From positions 38,929,912 to 38,993,911 of the forward strand of contig CM068546.1 of the NCBI GenBank assembly GCA_035048495.1: a stretch of 64,000 nucleotides of DNA, given 5' to 3'. A program made the position numbers and the translations under genes. Under the pieces are notes generated by a model that did not search any database, had not been told where the DNA came from, and saw only the letters and a program-made list of their open reading frames with translations. Below are positions 43,150 through 53,060 of this stretch, piece by piece. Source of the DNA: Euptelea pleiosperma. Its lineage: Eukaryota; Streptophyta; Magnoliopsida; Ranunculales; Eupteleaceae. Every line of letters begins with the position of its first letter. Position 1 is the first letter of the stretch.

Positions 43150-43335
43150 TTTGATCCTTGGACATTTTGATCCATGGTGTCCTTGGACTTATAGTTAAGT
43201 GCCACCTGTCTTCATCCTTAACTATAATTGCTTTTTCTCTACTGTTAAGGGTAACTACAATTAAGGGCCACTCTAACCTACCACATGTGGATCATAACTA
43301 TAAGTCCATAGACGCCATGGATCAAAAATCCATTG
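43150..43335. repeat. Family I foldback element
   Basis: TTTTGATCCATGGTGTCCTT GGACTTATAGTTA is matched by TAACTATAAGTCCATAGACG CCATGGATCAAAAATCC. An inner pair CCACCTGTCTTC / GGGTAACTACAATTAAGGGCC is weaker. About 185 bp. Confidence 0.7.
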
Positions 43336-43574
43336 AGCAAAAATTTTCTCCATAACATAACAGACATTATTTTCTGAGCGTTAAAATGGTACATAACATA
43401 ACGGGAGAGGTCCAAATCCGTTACGAATGAGACACAAGCTCTCAAAGAAAATGACTTGGGTACGATCCTACCTTTTGGAGATTGGATCATTGTTAATCGA
43501 ATACATCTCAGGGCGGGCCCTCCCACGCATGGTGCCAGTTTTGTAGTTTTACACTCGCCTACCGAAAAAAAGAT

Positions 43575-43785
43575 CTAACCTTTTTTCTCACCCCTCTTGG
43601 TGTCCGTGTGCTCGACCGTGGATTTCAAGAATCCAACGGTAGTTGTCAGCGCCGAGCGGGCATTACTTTTTTCACTTTTGGTGGCATTGACAACCACCCA
43701 TGGATTTTTGAAATCCCTGGCTGAGCACGCAAACACCGAGAGGGGTCAGAAAAAGGGGGTCCTCGGAGCCTGAGCGATGATAAGA
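43575..43785. repeat. Family D foldback element
   Basis: The left arm CACCCCTCTTGGTGTCCGTG TGCTC is matched by GAGCACGCAAACACCGAGAG GGGTC. The inner GGATTTCAAGAATCCAACGG pairs with CATGGATTTTTGAAATCC. Confidence 0.8.
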
Positions 43786-43963
43786 ACCTTCACAACAAGA
43801 AGATTCGGGGAAGTGAATATGGTGGCGGACTAATTAGCAAACCATGGAACAGACTCTAATGTTTTCTCTTTTTTTGGTGTTGCATCAGCTATTTGTGATG
43901 TTCAAACGGGACGGACGACCCCACAAATTATTCGTTCCTCTTAAATAAAATTTATCATTACTA

Positions 43964-44240
43964 ATAGAACACCATGTGTGATGTACGCTCTTAGAGATCG
44001 CTGACCGTATTGATGTTTGATCCATCCCTATGTGGACTTACATGCATAAAATCATCATGATTTGTGATTTTTAAGGATTTCATTGGAGTCGTTTTAATGG
44101 GTTGATTCTTAACCGTAGATTTCGAGCATTATTTGGGGTACTCAGATCCAAAGGTTTGAATCACTAATCAGGCTTATAATTAGGATGTTGGTCTACCTAG
44201 GGATGATATGTTCTCTAAGAGTGCACCACGGGACAACCTA
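43964..44240. repeat. Family A MITE, diverged
   Basis: Left arm ACCATGTGTGATGTACGCTC TTAGAGATCGCTGACCGTAT; centre GAGCATTATTTGGGGTAC; right arm AATCACTAATCAGGCTTATA to AGAGTGCACCACGGGA. G-boxes lost. Confidence 0.7.
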
Positions 44241-44539
44241 AACCAAGCCCATGTGAAAGGCCGTACCCCAACCCTAGTTTTGTCTTTAAAATAGAGACAT
44301 TTAGTGAGGAAAGGTCTTGCCTTCTAAAGTCTAGGCATTTAATTGAAGCCCCGTGTGGACGTCAATCCCTGTACTCACTTTGTAATAGTATAGAATCTAT
44401 AGATTACTGAAAAAGAAAAAGAAAAAGAAAGAAGACATGAGATTATATTATAAAAATATTAATTTTATTTAAATATAAAAAAGAAGAAGAATCTTCAACT
44501 TCCTTACAAAAACAATTTGTTTTCTCTCACTCCATGTAT

Positions 44540-44915
44540 GAGTATAGTGGGTGGGGCCCATGCCAATGGCACTCCCTGACGAAGCATTTGCTAAAAATGG
44601 TCGTGAGTGGTTGAGATCCGGCCCTTCTTTATTAAGCCTATAAGAGGGGGAGACAACTTCCCTGTAGGTGGCCCGTGCCCTCAGCACTCCCCTACAAAGC
44701 ATTTTTCAAAATTGGGTGTGAGTGGTTGAGATCCATAGTCCATTTGGGGGATAAGATCTCGGCCATCCTTTGTGAAGCTGATAAAAAGGGTATAAGTGGG
44801 GAGACAATCTCCTTGTTAAATTAATCCAATTGTCTAAATTTTATTTTATGTAAGGATCGATATGGGCCCTTGGATATATGAAGCCTATAAGAGGGGGAGA
44901 CAACCGATGTGTTTT
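44540..44915. repeat. Family J repeat, inverted relative to 6728-6975
   Basis: Contains AAGATCTCGGCCATCCTTTG, CAATTGTCTAAATTTTATTT and CCTATAAGAGGGGGAGACAA. A second partial unit (GAGTGGTTGAGATCCGGCCC, CCTATAAGAGGGGGAGACAA) precedes it at 44560-44660, so the locus is a partial tandem. Confidence 0.65.
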
Positions 44916-44957
44916 GTTATATAGATATAAACCCTATAATTATTGCTTCGAGAGTAA

Positions 44958-45208
44958 GGTTTTAAATAGTCCGTTATAATGTTATAAGTCACATCTAAGT
45001 CAAAACAAGTCAGAAAATTAATATATTATTATTTTAAAAAAATCTCAATAATAGTTAAAAAATAATTTTATTTTCAAAATAAAAGCCGTTATTTCCGTTA
45101 TAATGCTGTGATAACACTAAGCTCTTTTTATAGGCGGTATTTTCAAAAGAAACGTGACAGCTTGGGGTGTTACCGTTACAACGGCCGCTTTTTTTAAGCC
45201 ATGTTTGA
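44958..45208. repeat. Family C repeat
   Basis: Starts GTAAGGTTTTAAATAGTCCG TTATAATG and ends CCGTTACAACGGCCGCTTTT. Contains CAGCTTGGGGTGTTACCGTT, shared in inverse with the 7652-8310 duplication. Confidence 0.65.
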
Positions 45209-45372
45209 GGGGCTCATCCGGCCTGAACAGTGGAAAGAAGATGGTGGACAAGTTTTTCATTGGAACTTCTATTTTGGCGCTATCTGATTTTTTCTTTTTT
45301 CTTTTTTCATAATGCTGACTCTATCTTTTTTCTTTTTTCATAATGCTGACTCTATCTGTTTGAAAGGTATAC

Positions 45373-45373
<1 letters not shown>

Positions 45374-45412
<39 letters not shown>
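45374..45412. repeat. Homopolymer run of 39 C
   Basis: Uninterrupted C run followed by GCATCCACGTGGC. It is preceded by a two-copy tandem TTTTTTCATAATGCTGACTC. The two long C runs of the window (see 18962-18998) are unrelated in flanking sequence. Confidence 0.9.
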
Positions 45413-45413
<1 letters not shown>

Positions 45414-45445
45414 CATCCACGTGGCATCCCGAGAAATTCATGTCT

Positions 45446-45722
45446 AACCCATGGTTTAAAAAATGTTAACGGAACGGTAATACGATCATTATATTATTTG
45501 CAGAAAAAAGGCTATAGCCGGAAGAAAAAAAACGGATTAATGGCCATTATAATGCCGTTAGTTATCCGTTATTTATATTATTTTGAAAAAATAAAAAAAA
45601 TAAACTAGGGTATTTTAGAAACATGCATCATGCGCCTGTTAGTGCACCTGTATAACTGACGTAACAGTAACGTTACTGGTCCGTTAGACTGTAATAACGG
45701 TCCAATTTAAATCTAGGTAGTT
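45446..45722. repeat. Family C repeat
   Basis: Starts ACCCATGGTTTAAAAAATGT TAACGG and ends TAATAACGGTCCAATTTAAA TCTAGG. Inner GTAACAGTAACGTTACTGGT. Confidence 0.65.
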
Positions 45723-45864
45723 TTGCTCATAACGGTTTTTACCAAAAATACAAGAGAGCAAATCTATGACCAAATCCAATACCCAATTTAAAGTTATTAA
45801 AATCTTCCGCCCACCTAACAAATTTCCACAGAATCTTGAGAAAATTTTATAACATGCAGTGCTG

Positions 45865-46490
45865 TATGTGCCACGTGTTATACTCTTCAGACCACTGACC
45901 GTACGGATGTTTAGCCCACACTTTGATGGACGAGTAAACCTTCGCTGCCGATCACAGACCACTGTACGAGCCACGTGGCACACTTTTAGTGAACGCTGAC
46001 CGTATGGATGTTTGGTCAATCACTAGGTGGACCTACAAACCAAAAATGAACCTGATCAGTGATTTCTAAGCGTTGGATTGAAGTTATTTTCATGGGTTGA
46101 TTTTAGCCGTAATAGTTTAAGCATTATTGAGCGTTATTTGGTTGCAAAGATCCAAAGGTTGTAAATCACTAATTAGGCTGATTTTTGGTTTGCAGGCCCA
46201 CCTAGTGATTGGTCAAACAGCCATACGGCCGGCGCCCTCTAAGAGTGTGTGTGAGCGAATGTTTACTCTTTGATGGACCTATAGACAAAAAATCAGCCTG
46301 ATTGGTGATTTCTAGCTATTGGATTGTAGTCTTTTCATTGATAGATTTTTAGCCGTAGGATTCTAGCATTATTTGGGATACTCATATCACCGTCGAGAAA
46401 TCACTCGTCAGGCTGCTTTCTAGTCTCTAGGTCCACAAAAGAGTCAGGAAGTCTCCATGAGTGTGACACGGGGCAGACGGAGAGTCACGC
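45865..46490. repeat. Family A element split by a sister copy
   Basis: The left arm TGTGCCACGTGTTATACTCT and GACCGTACGGATGTTTAGCC stop at TTTGATGGAC (45922-45931). The element resumes at 46269 with TTTGATGGACCTATAGACAA and AATCAGCCTGATTGGTGATT and ends near 46490 (GTGTGACACGGGGC). The insertion is 45932-46268. Confidence 0.85.
45932..46268. mobile_element. Family A MITE nested in a sister copy, perfect 10-bp duplication
   Basis: 337-bp element with perfect 8-bp ends GAGTAAAC / GTTTACTC. It contains the A core with one G-box GCCACGTGGC. Identical 10-mers TTTGATGGAC flank it (45922-45931 and 46269-46278), and removing the element restores a continuous A core in the host copy. Confidence 0.93.
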
Positions 46491-46594
46491 AACGCGTGTT
46501 ACAAATTTTTTCCCAGAATCTTTTCTAAAGAGATTCTCTAAACGCGCATGTTAGCAAGAAAGTTTTCCTAATTTTGCAAGCACCAGTGTGAGAC

Positions 46595-46752
46595 GAGTAA
46601 AACTTCTGTCACAATCGGATTGCAAATCACACAAACACAGCCAATGAGTTCTCGGCACGTACACCTAAAAGCAAAAGCACTTGTGTACGTGCTGAGAACT
46701 CATTGGCTTGTGATTGTGTGATTTACAATTTCGTGTGATAGAAGTTTTACTC
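46595..46752. mobile_element. 158-bp near-perfect hairpin with family A (GAGTAAAAC) ends
   Basis: The ends GAGTAAAACTTCTGTCAC and TAGAAGTTTTACTC match the terminal sequence of the nested family A elements, but the interior is different: CAAATCACACAAACACAGCC, AATGAGTTCTCGGCACGTAC and their inverses. Arms of about 72 bp are roughly 90% complementary around a very short loop. No clear target duplication. It lies about 500 bp upstream of the NYN gene. Confidence 0.8.
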
Positions 46753-47219
46753 TGTGTCTTCCTAGAGGTACGAAGGCTATTTTGGTCAATTGAGAAAAAA
46801 AAAAGCATAGTTCTCTCCGCGTCTCTTTGCCGTATTCATAGTTCCAAACTTCCAATCGCCCGGTCTTCTTTTGAAGACCTTGACCACAGGAAATAAAGAA
46901 AAGCACTAGTTGCTTCAATGGTCATTAGGGGTAAATCCGTCGACTAAAAAGTTTCCTGTGCCGCCACCACCGCCACCAGCACCACCACAAGCAAAAGCCA
47001 AGCCAACCAGAAAGGAAGGAAAAAAGAAGGGTACACGGTCCCACCCCCCCCGCGCACGATAGAAAATCCACACTTTACAGGGGTCGGAGCTACAAAGTTA
47101 CAAGTTACAACGCACAACTGCAACTTCACGCGTCCTTTAAGTACACCTCTAATCCTCCGCTGCCTCACAGAGACCGAGAGAGGGAGCGCAAGCGAGCGAG
47201 CGAGCGAGGGTGAAAGTAA
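46753..47219 (+). promoter_or_regulatory. Promoter and 5' UTR of the NYN-domain gene
   Basis: GC-richer than its surroundings, with AACCACCACC-type stretches (46950-46990), a C run (47043-47050) and GAGA/GCGAGCGAGC repeats just upstream of the start (47170-47210). No TATA box seen at a usual distance. GAGA-rich leaders are common in broadly expressed plant genes. Confidence 0.4.
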
Positions 47220-47240
47220 ATGCTATTGTGCGCCTGGTGA
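47220..47240 (+). other. Short upstream ORF (6 codons) in the NYN-gene leader
   Basis: ATG CTA TTG TGC GCC TGG TGA lies 20 bp before the main ATG at 47260. If the leader includes this ATG it could reduce or tune initiation at the main start. Context is AAAATGC, moderately favourable. Confidence 0.45.
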
Positions 47241-47259
47241 CAATACTATATCGTGAGCC

Positions 47260-50200
47260 ATGGGTGGTGGTGGAAGTGGAACGACGCCGACGACAGTGGT
47301 GGCAGGAGGAGCAGAGCCGCAATACGTGGAGGCGAAGATCTCGGTGTGGTGGGACATTGAGAACTGCCATGTCCCTAAAAGTTGCGACCCTCACGCGATC
47401 GCTCAGAACATCAGCTCCGCTCTTATCAAGATGAACTACTGCGGGCGCGTCGGCATTTCCGCCTACGGTGACACCAATCGCATACCCATGACTGTGCAGC
47501 ACGCTCTCTCCAGCACCGGCGTCACACTGAATCACGTCCCCGCTGGTATAAACCCTCACCCTCTCTTAAAATGTTAAAAGACTGGCTTTGATCTGTTTGA
47601 TCGGTGATGAAACCTCTGGATCTCGAATTTTAGGGTTTGTTGTTGAAATTGATTGTAGATGAAGCCCAATTCAAATGTTGTAGATGATCATCGTTTAAAA
47701 CCCTAACATTCGTCGTCAGTTTTTACTCTTGATCTATGACAAAACCCTAATTCAAGTGTATTTACTTTGTGCTTTGAGAAAGGCCTAAATTTTAATCTCT
47801 CTCTGTCACTCTTTTTCTGGAGTTCGAATTGTTGGGTGTCTGTTCTGATTTTATCCAAAATGATTGTTGATCAACGGTTGGTTTTTTGCGGTAGGAAAGC
47901 TTGAATTCTGAATCGTAGATGATTATGTCAATTTTACTATCGATTCAAGTGCTCCTTTTGCCCTATTTTATCTCACCTATCGTGGTATTGCTTAAGCTTA
48001 TTTTTTATATGTGACTCTAGGCCTAGGTTTTGGTTCTAAGAATTGCAGATAAACCATGGAACAGGTGCTGTCCAAGATGTCAATTTGCAGTTCTGTTGAA
48101 AATCTTAATTTCTCCAAACCCTGTTCTTGGTCTAACATTTTGAGAAGTGCGGTTAATCTCATGTTTGGTCTAAAGTATTGAACCTTCTTTTTGCATTTCT
48201 GTCATTTCTCTCTTGGTTGGTTGTTTCTGATTTGAGGAAGAACTCCTTTTCTTCTTATTCCTTCTGTTGCTAGCCATGGAGGAAGCCCATTAGTACATAG
48301 TGCAAAATAATGAAGAGCTGTATATGGATTCTCTGGCACCATCTGCCCACCCAAAAGATTTTTCATGCAATTATGATCTTAGTTTGGTTGAAAGTTTTAA
48401 TTCTTCAGCCCCCCTTCAGAAATCAAATTCCTTCTAGATTCTTTTTTGCCCTTTATGTATCTTCCTTCTAGTTTTTTCGTGTTTCTCTTTGATTGTTTAC
48501 CTCTCCTTGACCATAGGCTATCTTCTTTCTGTGTAAATAACTTATGATACTGATTGCAATAGAGAGAAGTTTTTGGACTTCATATCTCCCCATTGACATG
48601 TTAATATGCACAGGTGTTAAAGATGCCAGTGATAAGAAGATTCTTGTGGACATGCTGTTCTGGGCGGTGGATAATCCTGCCCCTGCAAATTATTTGCTGA
48701 TTTCTGGCGATCGTGACTTTTCTAACGCTCTCCATCAGTTGCGAATGAGGAGATATAACATCCTTCTAGCACAACCACAAAATGCCTCTGCTCCACTTCT
48801 TGCTGCAGCAAAGAGTGTATGGCTTTGGACAAGTCTCCTGGCGGGAGGACCCCCTCTGCCAGATGGTGAATCGCCACATTTTGGTAGTAATAACTATGTA
48901 TCCAACCCTGACGTTTATAAAAACCCAATTTCTGAACCCATGCAGATGAACCAATCTGTAGATCCCAGTGCCGAAGGCTCCTCCTCGGGAAACCAAAAGT
49001 TCTCTAATACTGCAAGGGCTGGTGATAGTAAATTTAAAGCGAAACAAAACCGGAAGAAACCGGGTCAACCCAACATATTGAGAACCTCAAATGCACCAGG
49101 TGGGAGTCAAGAAGGTCAGAGCAACGGAAGCTCTCACAAACCTGGATATGCACATGCAAAGCAGTTTAAGGAAGCCCCTCACGAATTCTTTGGTACTAAT
49201 ATGCCCAGAACTTCCTCAAGTGGGTCTCTGCCCAGTTTCATTCCACCCAATCCTGATCCTTCCTGGAACAACGGAAATATCTTCCCCAGCAATTACCAAC
49301 ATCAGTTTTCCCAACCTTTAAGGCCAAATAATCTACCTATGCAACCAAATTTTGTTCCGGGTAATTTGTTTCCACCAAATTCTCATACCCACGGTTCTCA
49401 TCCGGTGCCTCCTAGGCCTGATGGACCCACTTTTACCTCAAGTCCTCTTACAAATATTCATGATATGAGTAAGCTAGATATGGCTGAATATCCCAACCGT
49501 GTTCGCAGTCCTACTAATTTTCAACAACGAAATGGAGGACAACGAAACGGAGGAGAGCCTGCAAGCTTCAACATCACCCAAAATGCCCCACCATTTTACC
49601 ATGACACTCAGAACAATAGATACCCTCCTCGCAGTCTGGAGCTCCCATCCCCATCTTCCTCTGCAATGGGTACTAACTCCATGCCCAATAATGGCGTCTG
49701 GGGGAAAGGAATCCCCAAACCTTCTGAACATGTCCAAGGCCTTATAGGGGTTGTCTTACTTGCCTTGAACACCCTAAAAAATGAAAAGATGACCTCCACT
49801 GAAGCAAACATAGCTGATTGCATTCGCTATGGAGATCCTAAGCACCGGAATACTGATGTTAGGAAGGCCTTGGACAGTGCCATTGAGCAACAGATGGTAG
49901 TGAAGCAGAGTGTAGGTGCATTGCAGTTTTATGTTGGTAAGAATGAGCAACTTTGGAAGTGCGTGAACCCCGTAGGTGGTAATCCTAAGCAATACTCAAA
50001 AGCAATATGGGATGGAATTCAGAAATTTCTAGCTTCTCCCGGTGGACGGTATGCGATGATGGTTTCTCAATGCAGGTAAAGCCTTTTATGATGCTTCAGG
50101 TTAATTTGTTCTCCAGGAACTGTTTTTCTGACTAGAAAATTGTGTGATTTATTTTCCATCTGCTGAACAGGTATGAAGCAGCTACTATGCTAAAGAACTC

Positions 50201-50351
50201 ATGCTTGAAAGATCTTGTTTTGGGTGATATACTCCAGATTTTGAATATGGTAATCACCATCAAGAGGTGGATTGTAGTTCATGCATCCGGCTGGCAGCCG
50301 ATTACTATTGCAGATATTAATGCAGATGCAGGTACCCGAACTGGTACTTGA
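47260..50351 (+). CDS. NYN-domain (PIN-like) RNase with C-terminal LOTUS-like region, 642 aa
   Basis: Member of the plant NYN family related to MARF1/limkain-b1, putative RNA-cleaving or RNA-binding proteins (family knowledge; substrate unknown). Exons: 47260-47545, 48614-50075, 50171-50351; GT-AG introns, continuous frame. The NYN domain spans about 26-150 with acidic residues in WWDIEN (D32), SDKKILVDM (D102, D108) and SGDRDF (D128, D130), as expected for the metal site. Then a long Pro/Asn/Ser-rich disordered region (about 165-455). Then an OST-HTH/LOTUS-like C-terminus ([58 protein letters not shown]). The last exon ends at TGA 50349. A GCAG|GTACC inside it could be an alternative donor, so the extreme C-terminus is less certain. 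Confidence 0.9.
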
Positions 50352-52955
50352 TTTTGATCAAGACTAGTTATGGTAGGAGAAGGGACCCAGAGATGCTTGT
50401 AGTAAAAAAAAAAAAATTATGACAGTTATTACGATATGAGAACAGGAGAAAGGAGGGTCTCTTTTGGAACTATTGATTATGAAGTAGGTAGGAACGATGG
50501 TAAAAGTCGTCTTTAAGATGGTGGAGCAAGACATGTCGAAAAAAAAAAATGGAGCAAGTTAAAGGTATGGGAATATGCGTTTTGTTTTTGATGGTTGTTG
50601 AAGTTCGTCACGGATATTAGTGGAGAAATGTTAAGTAGTGATTGGAAGGAGCAAAGTCACTGCACAAGATCACATTTCTCAGTTCTATTGCATAGATGAC
50701 TGCTTTTTGCACCATAGATCTACTTTTGCAGTGGTGAGTGGTGTGTTGTACTTATAATACGAGGCTTTGGTCCTTCCTCAGTCTTCCATTAGATCTTTTG
50801 GCCTTTGTTGGAAACTGCGTAATTGGGGCGAGGGCTGATAGCTCTGCCCATATTCAGAAGAATGTGTTAGGGAAACAACGCAGGATTTGGTATAGAAACC
50901 TACAAGTGCCTACTTGCTGAAAGCACAGATGGAATGACTGATCATTCATTGTATGAAGTTTTTAAGACCTCTATTCTCAGAAGGGGTAACGCAGGAGTTT
51001 AAACTCTCGTCATGGATTAGTTTCATTGTTAACCTATCTGCAGGATAATCAGTAATTGTATCCTGTAGACTTGTTATCTCTAAAGGCTCAAGGAATTCAG
51101 CTCTACTGAAAGTGGTCGCCAAACTGAGGTAGTCAATTCCCGGTGGTGATTAATGCTGATATTGGACTTTTATTTCTCAAACCAGTGATTTAAAGTTTAT
51201 AAACTGGATGGAGAAACAGAGTTGTAACAGGGTATAAAAAAATGCAGTCATGAATTGTTCAGACTAAAGTTGGGATCAGAATGCTTGTGATGGAAGCCAG
51301 TCAATTTCTTATGAGCAGTATCATCACATTACAAAGGTATTAGATGGGAGTTGATTTCCAAGTGAGAAAAACCTCGCCATTGTACATGCAGGCAATCGCC
51401 AGAGATAGTTGACATGGGGAATTCTACATAGTATCTGCGTGTGAACGCAGTTGCAGTCTTCAGAGGTCATGAAGGTATGCTGATAAATACTATCTTAGAT
51501 CCTGGAGGTATTCTAGATCAAAGTTTCATGTATCGAAGATGCTACTCTGTTTCTTGAGCATTAAATTCAGAAACTTGTTTGTTGGATCTGCTTCTTGTAG
51601 GTATACGTGTATGTTCTTCTAGAGAGAAGAATGGTATTTCTGATGAGAAGAAAATTTATGATTAAACTTGTCATGCATGTTTTTGTCTCTAATTTATTCC
51701 TTCCATGGTTATATCCTCTGTTTAGCACAAATTTGTAGAAAATGAGTGGTTGAAAACTTGGATCCTAGTGTTAGATCTTTAATCGAGTAGGAAATAGGAT
51801 TCATGGATAAGGCTTAGATTGTGATGATTGGATCCGAATGCATTTTTATTTTTTTAGCCATCCATCATGAGTTGGGGCTTGGCACAAAGTATGATGACCA
51901 TAGAGATACCAGTTATCGAAAAATAAATAAATAAAACTTTAATTTTTCATGTGGGCTGTTCACAATTAAGCTATTATATTACTCTGACACAGCTTTAAAG
52001 AAACAATTGCTATTCTAATATAAGCATTTCGACCTACTCCTTGAGTGTTAAGCACAGTATCATCTGGCTTGGAACAATGTTCAGTCCCATTCTTTTGGAA
52101 CGTAGCAGTTGTGAATAAAAGGTATATAGAAAGGGTTGATCTATCTCACTCTTAACCGCAAGGCTTTTAACTGTCGGATTTCAAGAGATCCATAATACAC
52201 GGTGTCAATGACTGCAAAAGGTAAAACAGTCATTTGGGTACTAATACAGTGATTGTGTGGACTGGATATTTTGAGTTCAACCATCCATGGCTCAACTGCA
52301 ATCCTTTTTTTCCGGATCCCTGTTTGAAATGGTGGATGCTAAGCTTAGCTAGATTTTCTGCGTTAAACCAAAGTATTTGGTGTGTTTATTCAGTCTTAAG
52401 CACGGGTAGTTTGGTTGCAGAGACTACCCACCTTTCCATGCAGGGAAAGGTAGGGTACCAGGGAAATGCTTGTTACCAAGAATTGGTCGTTGGCTCTGTC
52501 CGCCCGCCCGATGGCTATAACCCTAAATTTGTTAATTATGTGAGACAAATCAAGTTTCCCTGTCCCCAGGTTATCTGTTGAATCCATATGTTGCATTGCT
52601 GGAAGGTAGTGGTTCTATTGGATGGTAGCTCATGATCTACCATGCAAACATTGTCAGTACTGTTGGATGTCCCTTGAAAAATGTTTTTTTTTCAATGTTT
52701 TAAAAAAAAAATTATAAATTAAAACACACTTTTCAAGGAGTATTCAATGGTGGATACAATGTTTGCATACTTTTTAAGTCTGCAACTCTTTGCAGACTAG
52801 ATTTGTCCCACATTATCTATCATATTAAATTATATGCAGAAGTTGAAAATTAGCCAAAAATTGTACCACAATTGACTCATTGCGTAATAGAGGACCCTTT
52901 CATGTCCGATCAAAAATCCACAATTAACGGGCAACTGATTATTTTATTTAACTGA
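50352..52955. other. 3' flank of the NYN gene, no further gene seen
   Basis: AT-rich sequence with ORFs up to 115 codons (52234-52581) that show no domain and no splice context. The first few hundred bases are probably 3' UTR. No palindromic family is recognisable, which makes this the most repeat-poor stretch outside genes. Confidence 0.5.
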
Positions 52956-53060
52956 AGCCTTATGGGTGGCCGGCAAGGCTTCCTGAGGCGTGGTCCTGGC
53001 CATCTCACCAACCCCTCGTTGGTTAAGGGGCAACTGATTCTCTCTCTCTCTCTCTCTCAG
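52956..53060 (-). repeat. SINE-head fragment and CT microsatellite
   Basis: On the minus strand GATGGCCAGGACCACGCCTC resembles the head of the SINE at 10275-10490 (TGGCCAGGACTACGCATCAG). A CT dinucleotide run of about 20 bp (53040-53059) adjoins it. Confidence 0.35.

Noticed and set aside
5040..46752. Regularly recurring palindromes considered as a CRISPR-like array
   Set aside because: Copies are whole 300-400 bp foldback elements scattered at irregular spacing with target duplications; the genome is a plant nucleus.
47149..47559. 136-codon minus-strand ORF opposite exon 1 of the NYN gene
   Set aside because: Exact antisense shadow of a GC-rich coding exon; the plus-strand reading has the conserved NYN motifs.
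52234..52581. 115-codon ORF downstream of the NYN gene
   Set aside because: No similarity recognised and no exon-like boundaries; probably chance in 3' flanking sequence.
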